Positions 21,493 through 32,497 are shown, numbered from the stretch's first letter. The stretch is DNA of 49,891 nt from Sphingomonadales bacterium (GCA_025356275.1 JANXUK010000142.1:1-49891), one strand, 5' to 3'. The notes: generated from the letters alone by a model not told the origin. Made by a program: numbers and translations.

Positions 21493-22119
21493 ATGAAACA
21501 TACCCTTCGCCTGATCTGGCTGACTCTGGCGGCTCCGGCTCTGCTCGGCGCGCCGGCCCTGTCCGCATCACCCGCCCCCGCGGCCGAATTGATCCAGGCC
21601 GTCGCGGCTTTGCGCGGCATCGCTTCTCTGCGCGCCGATTTCACCCAGAGCGACAGCAACGGCGGCCGCGCGACTGGCGTGATCAGCCTTAAACGCCCCG
21701 GCAAGCTCCGCTTCCAATACGCCCCCGGCAATCCGATGGTGATCATCGCCGACGGCCACGCGCTGATCATGGTCGACACCGAGGCCAGGCAGATCCAGCG
21801 CTGGCCGATCGGCAGCAGCCCGCTGGGCGCGTTGCTGGACCCCAGCCGCGACGTCACCCGCTTCGGCAGCGTGGTGCCCGGCGGCCCGGCCTTCGTCAGC
21901 ATCGCGGTTCGCGACTCTACCCATCCCGAATATGGCGTGATCACGTTGACCTTCACCCACAAGGCGTCGGCGCCCGGAGGCCTGGAGCTGGCCGGATGGA
22001 CCACCGTGGATTCGCAGAGCCGACGCACCGTGATCCGACTGACCAATCTGCGCTATGGCGTGGCGCTGGACGAAGCGCTGTTCCGTTACAGCAACACGTT
22101 GGCGGGCCCGCACCATTGA
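21493..22119 (+). CDS. lolA: LolA-family outer-membrane lipoprotein carrier protein
   Basis: A 208-residue periplasmic protein with a signal peptide (cleavage near APALSASPA, residues 20-28) and a LolA-like half-barrel: IASLRADFTQSDSNGGRATGVISLKRPGKLRFQY, later GHALIMVDTEARQIQRWPI. LolA ferries lipoproteins from the LolCDE complex to the outer membrane. GAGGG lies upstream of the ATG. The gene could also be a LolA paralogue, since the family has several in alphaproteobacteria. A 14-bp palindrome (TTTTTGCGCAAAAA, 22132-22145) follows. Confidence 0.87.
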   Translation: MKHTLRLIWLTLAAPALLGAPALSASPAPAAELIQAVAALRGIASLRADFTQSDSNGGRATGVISLKRPGKLRFQYAPGNPMVIIADGHALIMVDTEARQIQRWPIGSSPLGALLDPSRDVTRFGSVVPGGPAFVSIAVRDSTHPEYGVITLTFTHKASAPGGLELAGWTTVDSQSRRTVIRLTNLRYGVALDEALFRYSNTLAGPHH

Positions 22120-22477
22120 TCCGCCAAAAGTTTTTTGCGCAAAAATTGTTGGGTGCTGGATCGGTTCATCGCCCGAATCGTGCGTTTGGACCGAACAATG
22201 CGCCTGCCGCGCGCCAAGCTGCATCCCGTCTGACAAAGCCGTTCAGCCCCGTGAAAGGCCGCCCGGGCTAGGTCATTTCTCGACAGGAACGGTCGGGGCG
22301 GGTTTCCCCCCTGTTTCCCTCCTCCGGCACCAACGGCCCTGTCATGCGTGACGAACGCACATAGGAACCCTCGTCCCCATGCCCCCGGGGGCGGGGGTTT
22401 TTGTGGCCTACCCGAGCCCCCGCCCAAGTCCCCCGGCGGCCCTATCGTCACGGTTCCCACGCGGGCAAATCCGCTCT
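22120..22477 (+). other. 358-bp intergenic region with palindrome, possible leader and terminator
   Basis: No gene is evident. It holds TTTTTGCGCAAAAA at 22132-22145, a 6-codon mini-ORF MRDERT (22344-22364) whose first codons form a hairpin TGCGT-GACGA-ACGCA, and a strong GC hairpin with T5 at 22376-22402. The last 75 bp lead into the exonuclease gene. The terminator could end a small RNA or act as an attenuator for the downstream gene. Confidence 0.5.
22376..22402 (+). terminator. Rho-independent terminator upstream of the exonuclease gene
   Basis: CCCC followed by the palindrome GCCCCCGGGGGC and GGGG forms a GC-rich stem, and TTTTT follows at 22398-22402. It lies 75 bp before the chosen start of xth rather than after a gene; lolA ends about 257 bp earlier. 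Confidence 0.65.
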
Positions 22478-23284
22478 ATGGCCCGCCCCATGATCACCAT
22501 CGCCACCTGGAACATCAATTCGGTGCGGCTGCGGCTGCCGTTGGTCCTGCGCTTTCTGACGGAGGAGGCGCCCGATGTGCTGTGCCTTCAGGAAATCAAG
22601 ACGCTGGCCGAATTCTTCCCCGCCGAGGCGTTTGCTGCGGCGGGATATACCTATCAGGCAGTGCATGGCCAAAAGGGCTACCACGGCGTCGCCACGATCG
22701 GCAAAATTCCGTTCCACGAGGTCTCGCGCCGCGACTGGCAGGATAATGGCGAGGCGCGCCACGTCGGTGTCGAATTGACCGGGCCGGGCGCGGGCCTCAC
22801 CATCGAGAATGTCTATGTGCCCGCCGGCGGCGATATTCCCGACCGCGCGCTCAACACCAAATTCGGCCAGAAGCTCGATTTTCTCCAGCGGATGACCGAG
22901 TGGGCCGAAGGCATCACCGGGCCCACGCTGATCGTCGGCGATTTCAACATCGCGCCGCTGCCCAGCGATGTGTGGAGCCACAAGGCGCTGCTCAAGGTGG
23001 TCAGCCATACGCCGCTGGAGGTCGAAACACTGGCGCGGTTTCAGGCGGCGCATGATTGGGTCGATCTGGGGCGGCAACTGGTGCCGGCACCGGCGCGGCT
23101 CTATACGTGGTGGAGCTACCGCGCGAAGGACTGGCGCGAGAATGACAAGGGCCGCCGGCTCGATCACATGTGGGCCTCGCCCGGCGTTGCTGCGCGGGCC
23201 ACCGGGCATCGCATGGTCGAGGTCGCGCGCGATTGGGAGCAATGCTCGGACCATGTGCCGCTGCTGACCGAGTTCGATCTCTGA
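22478..23284 (+). CDS. xth: Exodeoxyribonuclease III
   Basis: A 268-residue AP endonuclease/3'-5' exonuclease of the EEP fold. Metal and catalytic motifs are visible: IATWNINSVRLRL, LCLQEIKT (catalytic Glu), GVATIGK-type loop (YHGVATIGKIPF), LIVGDFNIAP (Asp/Asn) and the C-terminal RLDHMWAS and CSDHVPLL (catalytic Asp-His). Starts at ATG 22478 (MARPMITIA) or ATG 22490 (MITIA) are both possible; neither has a clear ribosome-binding site. It cleaves abasic sites in base-excision repair. Its end overlaps the possible start of the GTP cyclohydrolase gene. Confidence 0.93.
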   Translation: MARPMITIATWNINSVRLRLPLVLRFLTEEAPDVLCLQEIKTLAEFFPAEAFAAAGYTYQAVHGQKGYHGVATIGKIPFHEVSRRDWQDNGEARHVGVELTGPGAGLTIENVYVPAGGDIPDRALNTKFGQKLDFLQRMTEWAEGITGPTLIVGDFNIAPLPSDVWSHKALLKVVSHTPLEVETLARFQAAHDWVDLGRQLVPAPARLYTWWSYRAKDWRENDKGRRLDHMWASPGVAARATGHRMVEVARDWEQCSDHVPLLTEFDL

Positions 23285-24363
23285 GCGAGGCCCCTCTGAG
23301 CGAGCCTTCGCCTGCCCGGCGGGTGGCGCTGGCGCTGGATGCGCTGCGCCATGGCTGGCCGATCGCGTTCCCCGGCGCCTTCACGCTGTTGCCCGCCGAG
23401 ACGGGTTTTGCCGAACCCGCGCCGCCGCACGCGCGGCTGATGCTGATTTCCGCAGCGCGCGCCGCCACCCTGAAGCTGGCGAATCAGCGTGCTGCAGCCG
23501 AGCCGCACGCCCCGGTGCTGATCCGCGCCGCCGAGCCGTTCGACCTGGCCTCTGCGCGCGCCATCGCGGACCCGGCGCTCGATCTGGCATGGCCGCTCAA
23601 AGGCCCGTTCGTGGCCGAGCATGACGATTACCCCGCCGAGGCGGCGGCGGCGATGGAGATGGCGCGGCTGGCCGGGGTGCTACCCGCGTTCCTGGTCGAT
23701 CCGGCGCCCGGCGCCGAGGCGCAGGTGGTGCTGGCCAGCGATCTTGCCGAATGGAAGCGCAGCACCCACCTTATCATCGCGGCGCGCGCCAACCTGCCGG
23801 TGGCGGCCAGCGAGACCAGCGAGATCATTGCCTTTCGCTCGCGCGATGATCTGCGCGAGCATGTCGCGTTGATCATCGGCACCCCCGATTCGGCGCGCCC
23901 GCCGCTAGTGCGCCTCCATTCGGAGTGCCTGACCGGCGATGTGCTGGCCAGCCTCAAATGCGATTGCGGGCCGCAGCTGGACGCTGCGCTGGCCGCGATG
24001 GCGCAGGAGGCGCGCGAGGGCGGCTGGGGCGTGCTCCTGTATCTGAGGCAGGAGGGGCGTGGTATCGGACTGGTCAACAAGCTGCGCGCCTATCAGCTAC
24101 AGGATCAGGGATTCGACACCATCGATGCCAACACGCGGCTGGGCCTGCCGGTCGAGGCGCGCGATTTCCCGGTGGCGGCGCGGATGCTGGCGCTGCTGGG
24201 TGTGCGGCAGATCCGGCTGATGACCAATAATCCCGCCAAGTTGGCGGCGCTGGCCGATGAGGGCGTGGTCATCGCCGAGCATGTGCCGCACCGGCTGCCC
24301 GCGAACCCGCATAACGCGCGGTATCTGGACACCAAGCGCGACCGAGCCGGGCATTTGTTGTAA
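23242..24363 (+). CDS. ribA: GTP cyclohydrolase II with N-terminal extension
   Basis: GTP cyclohydrolase II, the first enzyme of riboflavin synthesis. Zinc ligands lie in HSECLTGDVLASLKCDCGPQ, and the RQEGRGIGLVNKLRAYQLQD and GLPVEARDFPVAARMLALLG segments are diagnostic. A roughly 150-residue N-terminal domain precedes the catalytic part and may be a decayed DHBP-synthase-like or family-specific region (RRVALALDALRHGWPI). The start is uncertain: ATG 23242 overlaps xth by 43 bp, GTG 23323 starts at the first conserved residues, and CTG 23296 has GCGAGG 5 nt upstream. A long inverted repeat follows the stop. Confidence 0.9.
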   Translation: MLGPCAAADRVRSLSEAPLSEPSPARRVALALDALRHGWPIAFPGAFTLLPAETGFAEPAPPHARLMLISAARAATLKLANQRAAAEPHAPVLIRAAEPFDLASARAIADPALDLAWPLKGPFVAEHDDYPAEAAAAMEMARLAGVLPAFLVDPAPGAEAQVVLASDLAEWKRSTHLIIAARANLPVAASETSEIIAFRSRDDLREHVALIIGTPDSARPPLVRLHSECLTGDVLASLKCDCGPQLDAALAAMAQEAREGGWGVLLYLRQEGRGIGLVNKLRAYQLQDQGFDTIDANTRLGLPVEARDFPVAARMLALLGVRQIRLMTNNPAKLAALADEGVVIAEHVPHRLPANPHNARYLDTKRDRAGHLL

Positions 24364-24377
24364 GTCTTTGTTGATGG

Positions 24378-24468
24378 AAGCCTGTGCCATCCCGCGCCCC
24401 CTCTCGACCTCCCACAGCGTATATCCTGAATGGGAGGTCGGGATGGGGGAGCGGGACGGCACAGGCTT
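24378..24468. repeat. 37-bp near-perfect inverted repeat between convergent genes
   Basis: Left arm 24378-24414 and right arm 24431-24468 are near-perfect inverted copies (AAGCCTGTGCC with GGCACAGGCTT at the outside, CGACCTCCCA with TGGGAGGTCG at the inside) around a 16-nt loop. A few substitutions and one inserted base separate them. It lies between ribA and the beta-helix gene and may terminate both transcripts or be an inserted palindromic element. Confidence 0.75.
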
Positions 24469-24492
24469 ACCCCCGCCGGCAGGCGGGCCAGA

Positions 24493-25443
24493 TCACCTCC
24501 TCGTGAAGCGTGTCAGGCCCTCGGCGATCTGATTGGTGCCGATGTCGATATGGTCGCCCGACCAGTCGGCGACGAAATCGCTGTGCCGCACCGCGCCCGG
24601 CGCAAACCGGGCGACATTGTTGATGATGGTCAGGCCGTTGGCTGAGTTCTCATGCCCTTCTGCCGCCACCGTGATCAGTGCGCCGCCGTTTTCCTTGGCG
24701 GGGCCCTGCACGAACCAATTGCCCGAAATCCGCCCGGTGGCGCCGGCGGGCAGGTCGATCATGTAATTGGTGGCCTTGCCGCCCGAATCGTCGAAACTGT
24801 TGTCGAGCACTTCGATATGCGACGCGCGGCTTTTCAGGTAATGCCCGCCGCGCCCATCCTCGAAGCGGTTGTGGGTGATGCTGACATGCGCATAGAACCC
24901 GATATAGATCGAATGCGCGCAGGCCGCATAGCCGCCGCAGCGTCCCAGATGCGTGAAGGTCGAGCGGTCGACACTGATGCTGCCCGCCGCGTCATTGCTG
25001 GTCAGGATGCCCTCGTCGCTGTCGCGGAACCAGTTGTTGTCGGCGATCAGACTGCCGGTTTCGAGCCGGATGCCGGCGGCGTTGCCCTCGTTCGAATGAA
25101 AGTCGGCGAAGATGAACCCCTCGACCCGGCTGGAATGGCCGCGCAGCACAAGGGCCGCCTTGTCCTCGCACATGCGGGGGCCCTTGAAGATGGTCTTGCC
25201 GGGGATTTCGGCCCGGAACGTGACATCGCCCGCAACCTGCACCCCGCAATCGTCCCAGGTGCCGGGCGCGATGAGGATCGTGGCCTTGTGGTCGCCGATG
25301 TCGAACAGCGCGCTTTGCAGGCGGTTATATTTCTTGCCGGTTTCCAGCACCGTATAGGGCGATGTCGGCAGATAATTCTGCTGCGCCAGCGCCGGGGTGG
25401 CATAAAGTGCAAGCAGGGCGGCAGTTGCGAATCGTATGGTCAT
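24493..25443 (-). CDS. Secreted right-handed parallel beta-helix protein
   Basis: A 316-residue exported protein. A signal peptide ends at TPALAQQ (residues 1-21). The rest has the spaced Asn/hydrophobic pattern of right-handed beta-helix (PbH1) repeats: GIRLETGSLIADNNWFRDSDEGILTSND, HVSITHNRFEDGRGG, HIEVLDNSFDDSGGK and GLTIINNVARF. Such folds occur in polysaccharide lyases and glycan-binding proteins; no catalytic residues can be assigned. The ATG at 25443 was chosen because it starts the signal peptide; the frame extends further upstream without sense. Possible role in polysaccharide handling. Confidence 0.75.
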   Translation of the reverse strand: MTIRFATAALLALYATPALAQQNYLPTSPYTVLETGKKYNRLQSALFDIGDHKATILIAPGTWDDCGVQVAGDVTFRAEIPGKTIFKGPRMCEDKAALVLRGHSSRVEGFIFADFHSNEGNAAGIRLETGSLIADNNWFRDSDEGILTSNDAAGSISVDRSTFTHLGRCGGYAACAHSIYIGFYAHVSITHNRFEDGRGGHYLKSRASHIEVLDNSFDDSGGKATNYMIDLPAGATGRISGNWFVQGPAKENGGALITVAAEGHENSANGLTIINNVARFAPGAVRHSDFVADWSGDHIDIGTNQIAEGLTRFTRR

Positions 25444-25512
25444 CGCCGGGGCATAGCGCGGCGAGGTTAAGGCGGGGTTTGCACGGGCTTTGCGATGATT
25501 TAGAAGCGCGCC

Positions 25513-25797
25513 ATGGCAGCGAAAAAGATCAAAGCGGCAGCGATCAGCGAGACGGCGCGCCGCGTACTGGGGCTGGAGGAGGAGCGCGAGATTTCGGGCA
25601 CCACCACCACCGCCGGTGATGCGCTGGTGCTGGCGCGCGCCGCGCTGCACGCCTGGGTCGATACGGCGGTGGCGGTGGTCGCGGTGCCGGGTTCGGGCCG
25701 GGTGACGCTGATCCACGCCGACGGGCGATCCTCCACCATCGCGTCCTCGGACCTCGCCTATCGCGTTAGCCCGAAGGTCAGTTTCGCCGGGGAATGA
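25513..25797 (+). CDS. Small hypothetical protein, 94 aa
   Basis: A 94-residue soluble protein starting MAAKKIKAAAISETARRVLG and ending FAGE. It has a basic N-terminus, a helix-prone middle (AGDALVLARAALHAWVDTAVAVVAV) and a beta-like end (GRVTLIHADGRSSTIASSDLAYRVSPKVSF). I recognise no family. Codon bias and length relative to its neighbours support coding. It is divergent from the beta-helix gene and convergent with metH, ending 10 bp before it. Only a weak AGAAG precedes the ATG. Confidence 0.5.
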   Translation: MAAKKIKAAAISETARRVLGLEEEREISGTTTTAGDALVLARAALHAWVDTAVAVVAVPGSGRVTLIHADGRSSTIASSDLAYRVSPKVSFAGE

Positions 25798-25807
25798 CCG
25801 CCCACGC

Positions 25808-28450
<2,643 letters not shown>

Positions 28451-28469
28451 AATGGGCTCCGCTCTCCGA

Positions 28470-29033
28470 TCAGGAGAGGCTGGGTTTGGGGATAAAATGT
28501 TGCGGGCGGGTCGGCAGGCCGTCGATGCTGGTGGTGCGGGTAGCCAGAACCTTGATCCGCTCCTCCGGCACCTGCGCCGCATGATATTTGCGCAAGGTCT
28601 GGCGCTCGCGGTCGAAGCTCATATGCGGCACGGCCCAGCCGCAGCTGGTTTGCGCGCTGCCTACGTCCACCACGAAAATCTGGCGCGTGCCGGGCAGGAT
28701 GGTGAAATGCGCGGCCAAATCCTCCCAGCCCGCATCCTGCGGCAGGACCGCGCGCCCTTGGCCATAGACACGGAAAATCAGCGCCGGCTGATCGAAGGCG
28801 CAGAACATCAGGGTGATGCGGCCATCCGCTGCCAGATGCGCGTGCGTCTCATTGCCCGATCCGCTGACATCGAGATAGGCAACCTGCGCCGGGCTCAGCA
28901 CGCGCAGGCAATCCATCCCCTTGGGCGACAGGTTGATCCGCGCGCCCGCCGCCGCCGTGGCGACGAAGAACACCGGCTGCTTGCGCACGAAAGCGATGTG
29001 ATCATCGGTCAGCGCGTCAAAGAAATGGGACAT
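28470..29033 (-). CDS. Pyridoxamine 5'-phosphate oxidase-family flavoprotein
   Basis: A 187-residue split-barrel flavoprotein of the PPOX class. Features include [20 protein letters not shown] at the N-terminus, the FMN-binding [17 protein letters not shown] segment and [21 protein letters not shown]. It lacks the full PdxH active-site pattern, so it is a relative, not pyridoxamine-phosphate oxidase. Substrate unknown. It sits between the two halves of MetH, 4 bp after the upstream stop and 19 bp before the downstream start, hence co-transcribed with methionine genes. Confidence 0.8.
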   Translation of the reverse strand: MSHFFDALTDDHIAFVRKQPVFFVATAAAGARINLSPKGMDCLRVLSPAQVAYLDVSGSGNETHAHLAADGRITLMFCAFDQPALIFRVYGQGRAVLPQDAGWEDLAAHFTILPGTRQIFVVDVGSAQTSCGWAVPHMSFDRERQTLRKYHAAQVPEERIKVLATRTTSIDGLPTRPQHFIPKPSLS

Positions 29034-29037
29034 CGGA

Positions 29038-30096
29038 TCAATCGCCCGCCATGATGAACGGCTCCAGCCCCGCCAGCCGGGTCACCGACTCCAGCACCGG
29101 CAACCGGCGCGGCGGCAGGCCCGCCACGCCCTTGGCCATCGCCGCGATATGCGCCGGGGTGCTGCCGCAACAACCGCCGAGGATGTTCACCTGGCCCCGC
29201 TCCGCCCACTCGCCGACAAGGCCCGCCGTGGTCGCGGGCATCTCGTCATATTCGCCCAGCTCGTTGGGCAGGCCAGCGTTGGGATAGACCATGATCAGCG
29301 TGTCGGCGACCGCGCTCAACGACTGCACATGCGGGCGCAACTGCGCCGCGCCGAAGCTGCAATTGAGCCCGATGGTGACCGGCCGCGCATGCCGCACCGC
29401 GTGCCAGAACGCCTCCACCGTATGCCCCGACAGGTTGCGCCCCGACAGGTCGGTCAGCGTCATCGACAGCATGATCGGCACCTCGCGGCCCAATTCGGCC
29501 TCCAGCCGGCGCACCGCCATGATCCCGGCTTTGGCGTTCAGCGTATCGAACACCGTCTCGATCAGGATGAAATCGGCGCCGCCCTTGATGAGTGCGGCGG
29601 CCTGCTGCTGATAGACGCCGACCAGATGGTCCCAATCTATTTCGCGGTACCCCGGATCGTTGACATCGGGCGAGAGCGACAGCGTCTTGTTGGTCGGCCC
29701 GATGGCGCCGGCCACGAACCTGGGCCGACCGTCGCGGGCACTATATTCATCGGCGATCCGCCGGGCCAGCCGTGCGGAGGCGAGGTTGATCTCGTCCACC
29801 AGATGCTCGGCGGCGTAATCGGCCTGGCTGATCGTGTTGGCGGAGAATGTGTTGGTTTCCGCAATATCGGCGCCGGCCTCGAAATAGGCGCGGTGGATCG
29901 CTTCGATGACCTCGGGCTTGGTCAGCACCAGGATGTCATTGTTGCCCTTCTGGTCGGCCTTCAGCCCCAGCGTGCCAGCATAATCGGCCTCGACCAGCTT
30001 CCAGTTCTGGATCTCGGTTCCGAACGCGCCATCGGTAATCAGGATGCGCTTGGCCGCCTGTGCGAGAAGCGCCGCGCGAGCAGGTGAGGGGGTCAT
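29038..30096 (-). CDS. metH: Homocysteine S-methyltransferase domain, N-terminal part of split MetH
   Basis: A 352-residue stand-alone homocysteine-binding (HMT) domain. The zinc ligands are Cys246 (GLNCSFGA) and Cys309/Cys310 (GGCCGSTP), in the order seen at the N-terminus of MetH. The N-terminus ITDGAFGTEIQNWKLVEADY is typical. It methylates homocysteine using methylcobalamin held by the other half. Its start overlaps the metF stop by 4 bp (ATGA), so it is translationally coupled. A split MetH is normal in many alphaproteobacteria, but here a PPOX gene lies between the halves. Confidence 0.95.
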   Translation of the reverse strand: MTPSPARAALLAQAAKRILITDGAFGTEIQNWKLVEADYAGTLGLKADQKGNNDILVLTKPEVIEAIHRAYFEAGADIAETNTFSANTISQADYAAEHLVDEINLASARLARRIADEYSARDGRPRFVAGAIGPTNKTLSLSPDVNDPGYREIDWDHLVGVYQQQAAALIKGGADFILIETVFDTLNAKAGIMAVRRLEAELGREVPIMLSMTLTDLSGRNLSGHTVEAFWHAVRHARPVTIGLNCSFGAAQLRPHVQSLSAVADTLIMVYPNAGLPNELGEYDEMPATTAGLVGEWAERGQVNILGGCCGSTPAHIAAMAKGVAGLPPRRLPVLESVTRLAGLEPFIMAGD

Positions 30097-31034
30097 GCCG
30101 CATTCTCCAAGGCGCTGGTTTGGGGCCGCAGCCCCAGCAGATGGCAGATCGCATAGGCCAGTTCGGCGCGATTAAGCGTGTAAAAGTGAAAATCGCGTAC
30201 CCCGCCCGCGTACAAACGCCGGCAGAACTCCGCAGCCACGGTCGCCGCGACCAGCTGGCGCGTGCCCGGATGGTTGTCGAGCCCGGTGAACACCCCGTCC
30301 ATCCACGCCGGAAACGCTGCCCCGCAGGACCCTGCGAATTTGCGCGCCTGCGCCACGTTCGACACTGGCAGGATGCCGGGCAGCACCGGCGCGGTGATGC
30401 CGGCGGCGGCCAGCTTGTCACGGAACCGAAAATAGGTCTCGGCCTCGAAGAAGAATTGCGTGATCGCGCGGGTCGCCCCGGCGTCCAGCTTGCGTTTGAG
30501 GTTATCGATATCGCTCTGGGCACTGATCGCATCGGGGTGGGTTTCGGGATAGGCCGCCACCGAAATCTCGAACGGAGCGATGGCTTTCAACCCCGCGACC
30601 AGATCGGCGGCGCTGGCATAGCCATCGGGGTGGGGCACAAAGGCCGCGCCCGGCTCGCCCATATCGCCGCGCAGCGCCACGATATGCCGCACCCCGGCCT
30701 CCCAATATTGCTCGGCCACGTCGCGGATTTCGGCCTTGGTGGCGTCGACGCAGGTGAGATGCGCCGCGGCGGGCAGATGCGCCTCGGCAATGATCCGCGC
30801 CACCGTGCCGTGCGTGCGCTCACGCGTCGATCCGCCGGCGCCATAGGTCACTGAGACAAATGAGGGGGCCAGCGGAGCCAGCTGGGTCACGGCCTCCCAC
30901 AGCTGCGCCTCCATCTTGTCACTGCGTGGCGGGAAGAATTCAAAGCTGGTGCTGATGTCGCCGGGCAGGCCGGCAAACAGCGGCGTGTCGAGCGCGGTGC
31001 GAGCCTCGTGCAGCGCCTCATAGCTGGCGATCAT
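30093..31034 (-). CDS. metF: 5,10-Methylenetetrahydrofolate reductase
   Basis: A 313-residue FAD-dependent TIM-barrel enzyme making methyltetrahydrofolate for methionine synthase. The signature segments are STSFEFFPPRSDKM near the N-terminus with the catalytic Glu, VTYGAGGSTRERTH, and HIVALRGD, with ITQFFFEAETYFRF in the second half. Length matches the family (about 300). It starts within the stop of the regulator gene (ATGA overlap) and is followed by the metH N-part, making a single unit. Confidence 0.96.
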   Translation of the reverse strand: MIASYEALHEARTALDTPLFAGLPGDISTSFEFFPPRSDKMEAQLWEAVTQLAPLAPSFVSVTYGAGGSTRERTHGTVARIIAEAHLPAAAHLTCVDATKAEIRDVAEQYWEAGVRHIVALRGDMGEPGAAFVPHPDGYASAADLVAGLKAIAPFEISVAAYPETHPDAISAQSDIDNLKRKLDAGATRAITQFFFEAETYFRFRDKLAAAGITAPVLPGILPVSNVAQARKFAGSCGAAFPAWMDGVFTGLDNHPGTRQLVAATVAAEFCRRLYAGGVRDFHFYTLNRAELAYAICHLLGLRPQTSALENAA

Positions 31035-32020
31035 AGAGAAGGAGCCTTTGCTTTGGAAATGGCGGTTTGCGGTGATTCAGCGGTCCATATCTTGACCGTC
31101 AAAGGCTGGCCCGGCACCGCAATCGGCAGCGCGGGGGTCAGCCCGGCCGAGGTCATCAGCGCCAGCATCTGTTCGTCGGTAAAGCCGAGGCGGGCATGCG
31201 CGTGCTGGCTGCGCAATTCCTCGCGTTCATGCGCCGCAAGGTCAACTACCGCGATCCGCCCGCCGGGCCGGGTAACCCGCGCCGCCTCGGCCAGCACCAG
31301 CTCGGGAGCCTGCGCGAAATGCAGCACCTGATGGAACAAAACGCTGTCGAAACTGGCATCGGCGAAGGGCAGCGCGGCAAAATCGCCCTGCACCAGATCG
31401 ACCGGCGGCGCGGCCAGATGCTGCAACCGGGCGCGGGCGAGGCGGAGCATCTCGGGGCTCTTGTCGACGGCGATGATGCTGGCGGCGCGCGGCGCCAGCA
31501 GTTCAGCCATCCGCCCGGTGCCAGTGCCGATATCGAGCAGCGCGCCCAGCGACCCGTCACCCAGCGCCGCCAGCAAAGCGGCTTCGACCGGCTCGTCCGG
31601 GCTATGCAGCAGGCGGATCTGATCCCACATCGCGGCATGGCGCGCGAAATAGGCGGCGGCCTGTTGCTCGCGCGCGGCGCGAATCGAGGCAAGGTGTCGC
31701 CGATCCTCGGCACAACGCGCGGCGAAGCCGGCATCCTCCTGCTCGGCAATCGCCAGCAACCGCGCGGTGGCCGCGCACAGCGGCGGCGCCAGCGCCTGAC
31801 CGATTGTGCTGCGCAGGAACACCCAGCTACCCTCTTTGCGCCGCTCCGCCAGGCCCGCGTCGCACAGGATGCGGATGTGGCGTGAGACGCGCGGCTGGCT
31901 CTGCCCCAAAACCTGCGCACATTCGCCTACCGCCAGCTCCATAGCGCTGAGCAGGCGCATGATGCGCAGCCGCGTCGGGTCGGCAAGCGCGCGAAGGGTG
32001 GGGTCAATCTGCATGGTCAT
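31031..32020 (-). CDS. ArsR-type regulator fused to a SAM-dependent methyltransferase domain
   Basis: A 329-residue protein. Residues about 5-90 form an ArsR winged helix (LADPTRLRIMRLLSAMELAV, ECAQVLGQSQPRVSRHIRIL), and the rest is a class-I methyltransferase with the SAM motif LLDIGTGTGRMAELL and QVLHFAQAPELVLAEAARV. The domain order matches SahR-type regulators, reported to sense S-adenosylhomocysteine and control methionine-cycle genes. It heads the met operon and overlaps metF by 4 bp. A 40-bp perfect palindrome ends 8 bp before its ATG. The methyltransferase fold may act only as a ligand sensor. Confidence 0.85.
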   Translation of the reverse strand: MTMQIDPTLRALADPTRLRIMRLLSAMELAVGECAQVLGQSQPRVSRHIRILCDAGLAERRKEGSWVFLRSTIGQALAPPLCAATARLLAIAEQEDAGFAARCAEDRRHLASIRAAREQQAAAYFARHAAMWDQIRLLHSPDEPVEAALLAALGDGSLGALLDIGTGTGRMAELLAPRAASIIAVDKSPEMLRLARARLQHLAAPPVDLVQGDFAALPFADASFDSVLFHQVLHFAQAPELVLAEAARVTRPGGRIAVVDLAAHEREELRSQHAHARLGFTDEQMLALMTSAGLTPALPIAVPGQPLTVKIWTAESPQTAISKAKAPSL

Positions 32021-32027
32021 CGGCTTT

Positions 32028-32067
32028 GGTTGCCATCATATAAAGAATTCTTTATATGATGGCAACC
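32028..32067. promoter_or_regulatory. 40-bp perfect palindrome, probable operator of the met operon
   Basis: All 40 positions are self-complementary; the centre is AAAGAATTCTTT and the ends GGTTGCC/GGCAACC. It is AT-rich in a GC-rich chromosome and lies 8 bp upstream of the ATG of the ArsR-methyltransferase gene, so the promoter must overlap it. A TATGAT on the minus strand inside it could be the -10, giving a nearly leaderless transcript. SahR-like regulators bind palindromes of the ATAAAGA/TCTTTAT type (recalled, not checked). Confidence 0.75.
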
Positions 32068-32188
32068 GTGCGGCCGACAAAACCGTCCCGAACCCGAGCG
32101 GTGGTTTGCCGCTTGCCGTTCGCGGCCAAGCCTTTAGGGTGGGGCACCCGCCAAATCGGCCCGCGCTAAGGCCAAGAGGTTTACCGTT

Positions 32189-32497
32189 ATGCAACGCTTT
32201 TTCGCCGCCCACCGTATCGTTCTAGCTGCCACCGGGCTTGCCGCCTCGCTGGTGCTCGCTGGCTGTGGCCATTCGGACAAGGCCGGCGATCCGGTCTCCG
32301 CCGACAATGTCGAGATGCCTGCCGAGGAAGCGCTGAGCGGCGTCACCGCTGCCCCGACGCCGGACCCCTCGGCCAATGCCACCGACGCTGCGACGGATTC
32401 GCCTGTTGGAGACAGCGCGGTCCCCGCCAATAGCGCGGCCACACCCGCGGCGAAACCCGCGCCGACGGCCAAACTTGGCGCTACCCCGGCCCAGTGA
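32189..32497 (+). CDS. Small lipoprotein of unknown function
   Basis: A 102-residue protein with a lipoprotein signal: basic start (MQRFFAAHR), hydrophobic stretch and lipobox LVLAGC, the Cys near residue 26 being the lipidation site. The mature part is low-complexity, rich in Ala, Pro, Thr and Asp, without a recognised domain. AAGAGG lies about 7 nt before the ATG. It is divergent from the met regulator; its stop abuts the arfB stop with no intervening base. Function unknown. Confidence 0.65.
   Translation: MQRFFAAHRIVLAATGLAASLVLAGCGHSDKAGDPVSADNVEMPAEEALSGVTAAPTPDPSANATDAATDSPVGDSAVPANSAATPAAKPAPTAKLGATPAQ

Noticed and set aside
28451-28582. Upstream extension of the metH C-part
   Set aside because: It overlaps the PPOX gene and lacks family similarity; ATG 28450 has a ribosome-binding site and the usual N-terminus.
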